Source of the DNA: an uncultured Lewinella sp.
Lineage (GTDB): Bacteria; Bacteroidota; Bacteroidia; Chitinophagales; Saprospiraceae
Direction of reading: 5' to 3'
NCBI GenBank assembly: GCA_938021455.1
Contig: CALIGP010000161.1
Location: 1 to 6,520, forward strand
Length of the DNA: 6,520 nt
Positions within the stretch are counted from its first letter, which is position 1. Each line of letters starts with the position of its first letter. Below the pieces are notes generated by a model. That model saw only the letters and a list, made by a program, of their open reading frames with translations. It was not told the DNA's origin and did not search any database. The position numbers and the translations under genes are program-made. Positions 5,239 to 6,520 of this stretch are shown one piece after another.

Positions 5239-5275
5239 ACCGTCATAAATTCGCCTTAGGCGAATTTATGACGGT
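5239..5275. repeat. Perfect 17-bp inverted repeat with 3-nt loop
   Basis: ACCGTCATAAATTCGCC (5239-5255) and GGCGAATTTATGACGGT (5259-5275) are exact reverse complements separated only by TTA. This is by far the strongest hairpin in the window. It lies 58 bp after the yebC stop and could block or pause transcription leaving yebC, but no T-tract follows on either side, so I class it as a palindromic repeat rather than an intrinsic terminator. Confidence 0.85.
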
Positions 5276-5291
5276 TCCCATCCCGCAGACC

Positions 5292-5318
5292 CGGTCCCTG
5301 AGCCCGTCGAAGGGACCG
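5292..5318 (-). repeat. Palindromic repeat with CTTCGACGGGCTCAG core (inverted copy)
   Basis: CGGTCCCT (5292-5299) and AGGGACCG (5311-5318) make a perfect 8-bp stem around GAGCCCGTCGA. The inner sequence is the reverse complement of the core at 5202-5216 with one change, while the stem tips differ (GGTCCC here, GGTGGC there). Compensatory change that keeps the stem paired suggests the fold, not the exact sequence, is conserved. Confidence 0.7.
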
Positions 5319-5350
5319 ATTATAGGGCACCTAAATTAACTCCTTGGTTC

Positions 5351-6511
5351 ATGCTCCCACACATCGCTGAATACCTGGCTGCAAACAGCCTCTCCGAAGC
5401 TTCCTTTCCTATACGCCTTCATTCCCCAGGCCGTATAAACATCATTGGTGAGCACACGGACTACACCGGTGGCTGGGTAATGCCCGCCGCCATCGATAAG
5501 GGGATTGAATTCTATGCCCGTAGAATTGAAGGAAGTTCCTTAGTACTTCATGCCGTCGACCTGAACAAAAGCCAAAAACTCCCCCTGCCGGTCACCGGCA
5601 AAACGGGTGAACTCTGGGTAGATTATCTCGCTGGTATCGTAGAACAGTTCCAGCAGATGGGGCAAGAAGTCCCCAGCTTGGAAATCGTCTTTGGCGGCAA
5701 TGTGCCCCGCGGCTCCGGCATGAGCAGCTCTGCTGCTCTGGAAGGCGGTATGGCCTTCCTCCTCAATGAAGTACTCGTCGCCGGGCTAAGCCGCCCTGAA
5801 CTGGCCCAACTCAGCCAGCGAAGCAGTAATGAGTTTATCGGTGTGCCAACCGGCATCATGGATCAGTTCGCGAGCCTTAACGGCTCGCCCGACGGCCCGA
5901 TCCTGCTCAACTGCGACAGCCTCAACTTCGAACCTATTTCCGCCGAAGTCCCCGGTTATTCCTGGCTACTGGTCAACTCTATGGTCACCCACGAACTAGG
6001 AAGTAGTGAGTATCCCGTCCGTGTAGCGGAATGTCAGGAGGCATTGGAGGCTTTACAAAAAGTGTTTCCGGACCTGGAGAAACTCAGCCACGCGTCTCCC
6101 GATCAGCTTGCAGTGGTCATTAACGACCTTCGTCCCGTTGTTAGGAAGCGTGCTAACTACGTCGTTGGCGAAAACATCCGAGTCCGACAAATGGCACAGG
6201 CCCTCAAGGTCGGTAATGTCTCCAAAGCAGGAAAACTACTCAATGCCACTCATGCCGGTTTGCGCGATGATTTTCAGGTTAGCTGCGAGGAGGTGGATCT
6301 GCTACAATTCATGGCCGCCGAAAATTTCCGCGGTGCCGTTGCGGGTGCCAGGATCATGGGTGGTGGCTTTGGTGGTTGCACCATCAACCTCGTTCGGTCA
6401 ACGGAGCTCAACTTTCTGAAGGCCTTTCTCAAAAACGCCTACCGGGAAGCTTACGATAAAACACCGGAGTTTTATGAGGTTAATATTGGGGCGGGGACGA
6501 AATGGTTGTAG
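5351..6511 (+). CDS. galK: Galactokinase
   Basis: This complete 386-residue GHMP-family kinase phosphorylates alpha-D-galactose at C1 with ATP, the entry step of the Leloir pathway in the cytoplasm. The galactokinase signature GRINIIGEHTDYTGG is at 27-41, with Arg28, Glu34, His35 and Asp37 placed for substrate binding. The ATP-binding motif VPRGSGMSSSAALE is at 118-131. GIMDQFASLNG (168-178) carries the catalytic base Asp171, HELGSSEYPVR is at 214-224, and the third GHMP motif ARIMGGGFGGC at 333-343. All key residues are present, so it should be active. E. coli GalK has Cys before GIMDQ where this has Thr, a common variation. The ATG at 5351 gives the usual N-terminal length before the signature. 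No other gal gene is visible here. The 170-bp leader is filled with palindromes and shows no clear TAnnTTTG, so expression may need read-through from yebC or an unrecognised promoter. Confidence 0.96.
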   Translation: MLPHIAEYLAANSLSEASFPIRLHSPGRINIIGEHTDYTGGWVMPAAIDKGIEFYARRIEGSSLVLHAVDLNKSQKLPLPVTGKTGELWVDYLAGIVEQFQQMGQEVPSLEIVFGGNVPRGSGMSSSAALEGGMAFLLNEVLVAGLSRPELAQLSQRSSNEFIGVPTGIMDQFASLNGSPDGPILLNCDSLNFEPISAEVPGYSWLLVNSMVTHELGSSEYPVRVAECQEALEALQKVFPDLEKLSHASPDQLAVVINDLRPVVRKRANYVVGENIRVRQMAQALKVGNVSKAGKLLNATHAGLRDDFQVSCEEVDLLQFMAAENFRGAVAGARIMGGGFGGCTINLVRSTELNFLKAFLKNAYREAYDKTPEFYEVNIGAGTKWL

Positions 6512-6520
6512 CGCTTACTT

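Noticed and set aside
5239..5275. Rho-independent terminator of yebC
   Set aside because: The stem is perfect but no run of T follows on the plus strand (GGTTCCCATC comes next), so termination is possible but not supported.
5325..5350. Promoter immediately before galK
   Set aside because: The sequence has T/A-rich bases but no TAnnTTTG match; nothing decisive was seen.

Overview
The window reads as chromosomal DNA of a Bacteroidota bacterium, most plausibly from the Saprospiria/Lewinella side of the phylum. That placement is inferred from four things: a lipoprotein DUF1573 - yajC - ybbR cluster in the order typical of the phylum, a YebC with the Bacteroidota-style N-terminus, -7 promoter elements of the form TAnnTTTG in front of two genes, and no clear Shine-Dalgarno sequences before the start codons. 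Base composition is moderate and the genes are housekeeping-like. No phage gene, transposase or CRISPR array is visible.

Layout. Positions 1-245 (+) hold the C-terminal end of a nitroreductase-family flavoprotein. A RimJ/RimL-type GNAT acetyltransferase follows (335-913, +), bracketed by two inverted copies of a short intergenic repeat. A convergent gap of about 150 bp packed with repeats separates it from a minus-strand cluster read right to left: DUF1573 lipoprotein (2830-2330), yajC (2327-2007) and a YbbR/CdaR-like membrane protein (2038-1067). These are 2 nt apart and then overlap by 32 nt, so they are very likely one operon. Upstream, on the same strand, lies a three-helix membrane protein of unknown function (4120-3005). 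A 334-bp divergent region then leads to yebC (4455-5180, +), with a good TAnnTTTG promoter, and galK (5351-6511, +), a complete galactokinase. A 170-bp spacer made almost wholly of nested palindromes separates yebC from galK.

How the genes relate. YajC (SecDF-associated) and the anchored YbbR protein are envelope proteins that commonly travel together in this phylum; the exported DUF1573 lipoprotein belongs with them. The other genes (nitroreductase, acetyltransferase, YebC translation/regulation factor, galactokinase) are metabolic or housekeeping genes without an obvious shared pathway.

The most unusual content is between the genes. Three intergenic regions carry one element design: an array of short units with a period of about 8 bp, directly next to a conserved core (GCTACCGCAC...). 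The unit sequence differs from copy to copy while the period and the junction stay similar. A fourth region carries the array without the core. Two other palindromic repeat types occur at 988-1063 and 5197-5318. The intergenic DNA therefore looks like a dense landing ground for small REP-like elements, and this is the part of the window most likely to be under-described.
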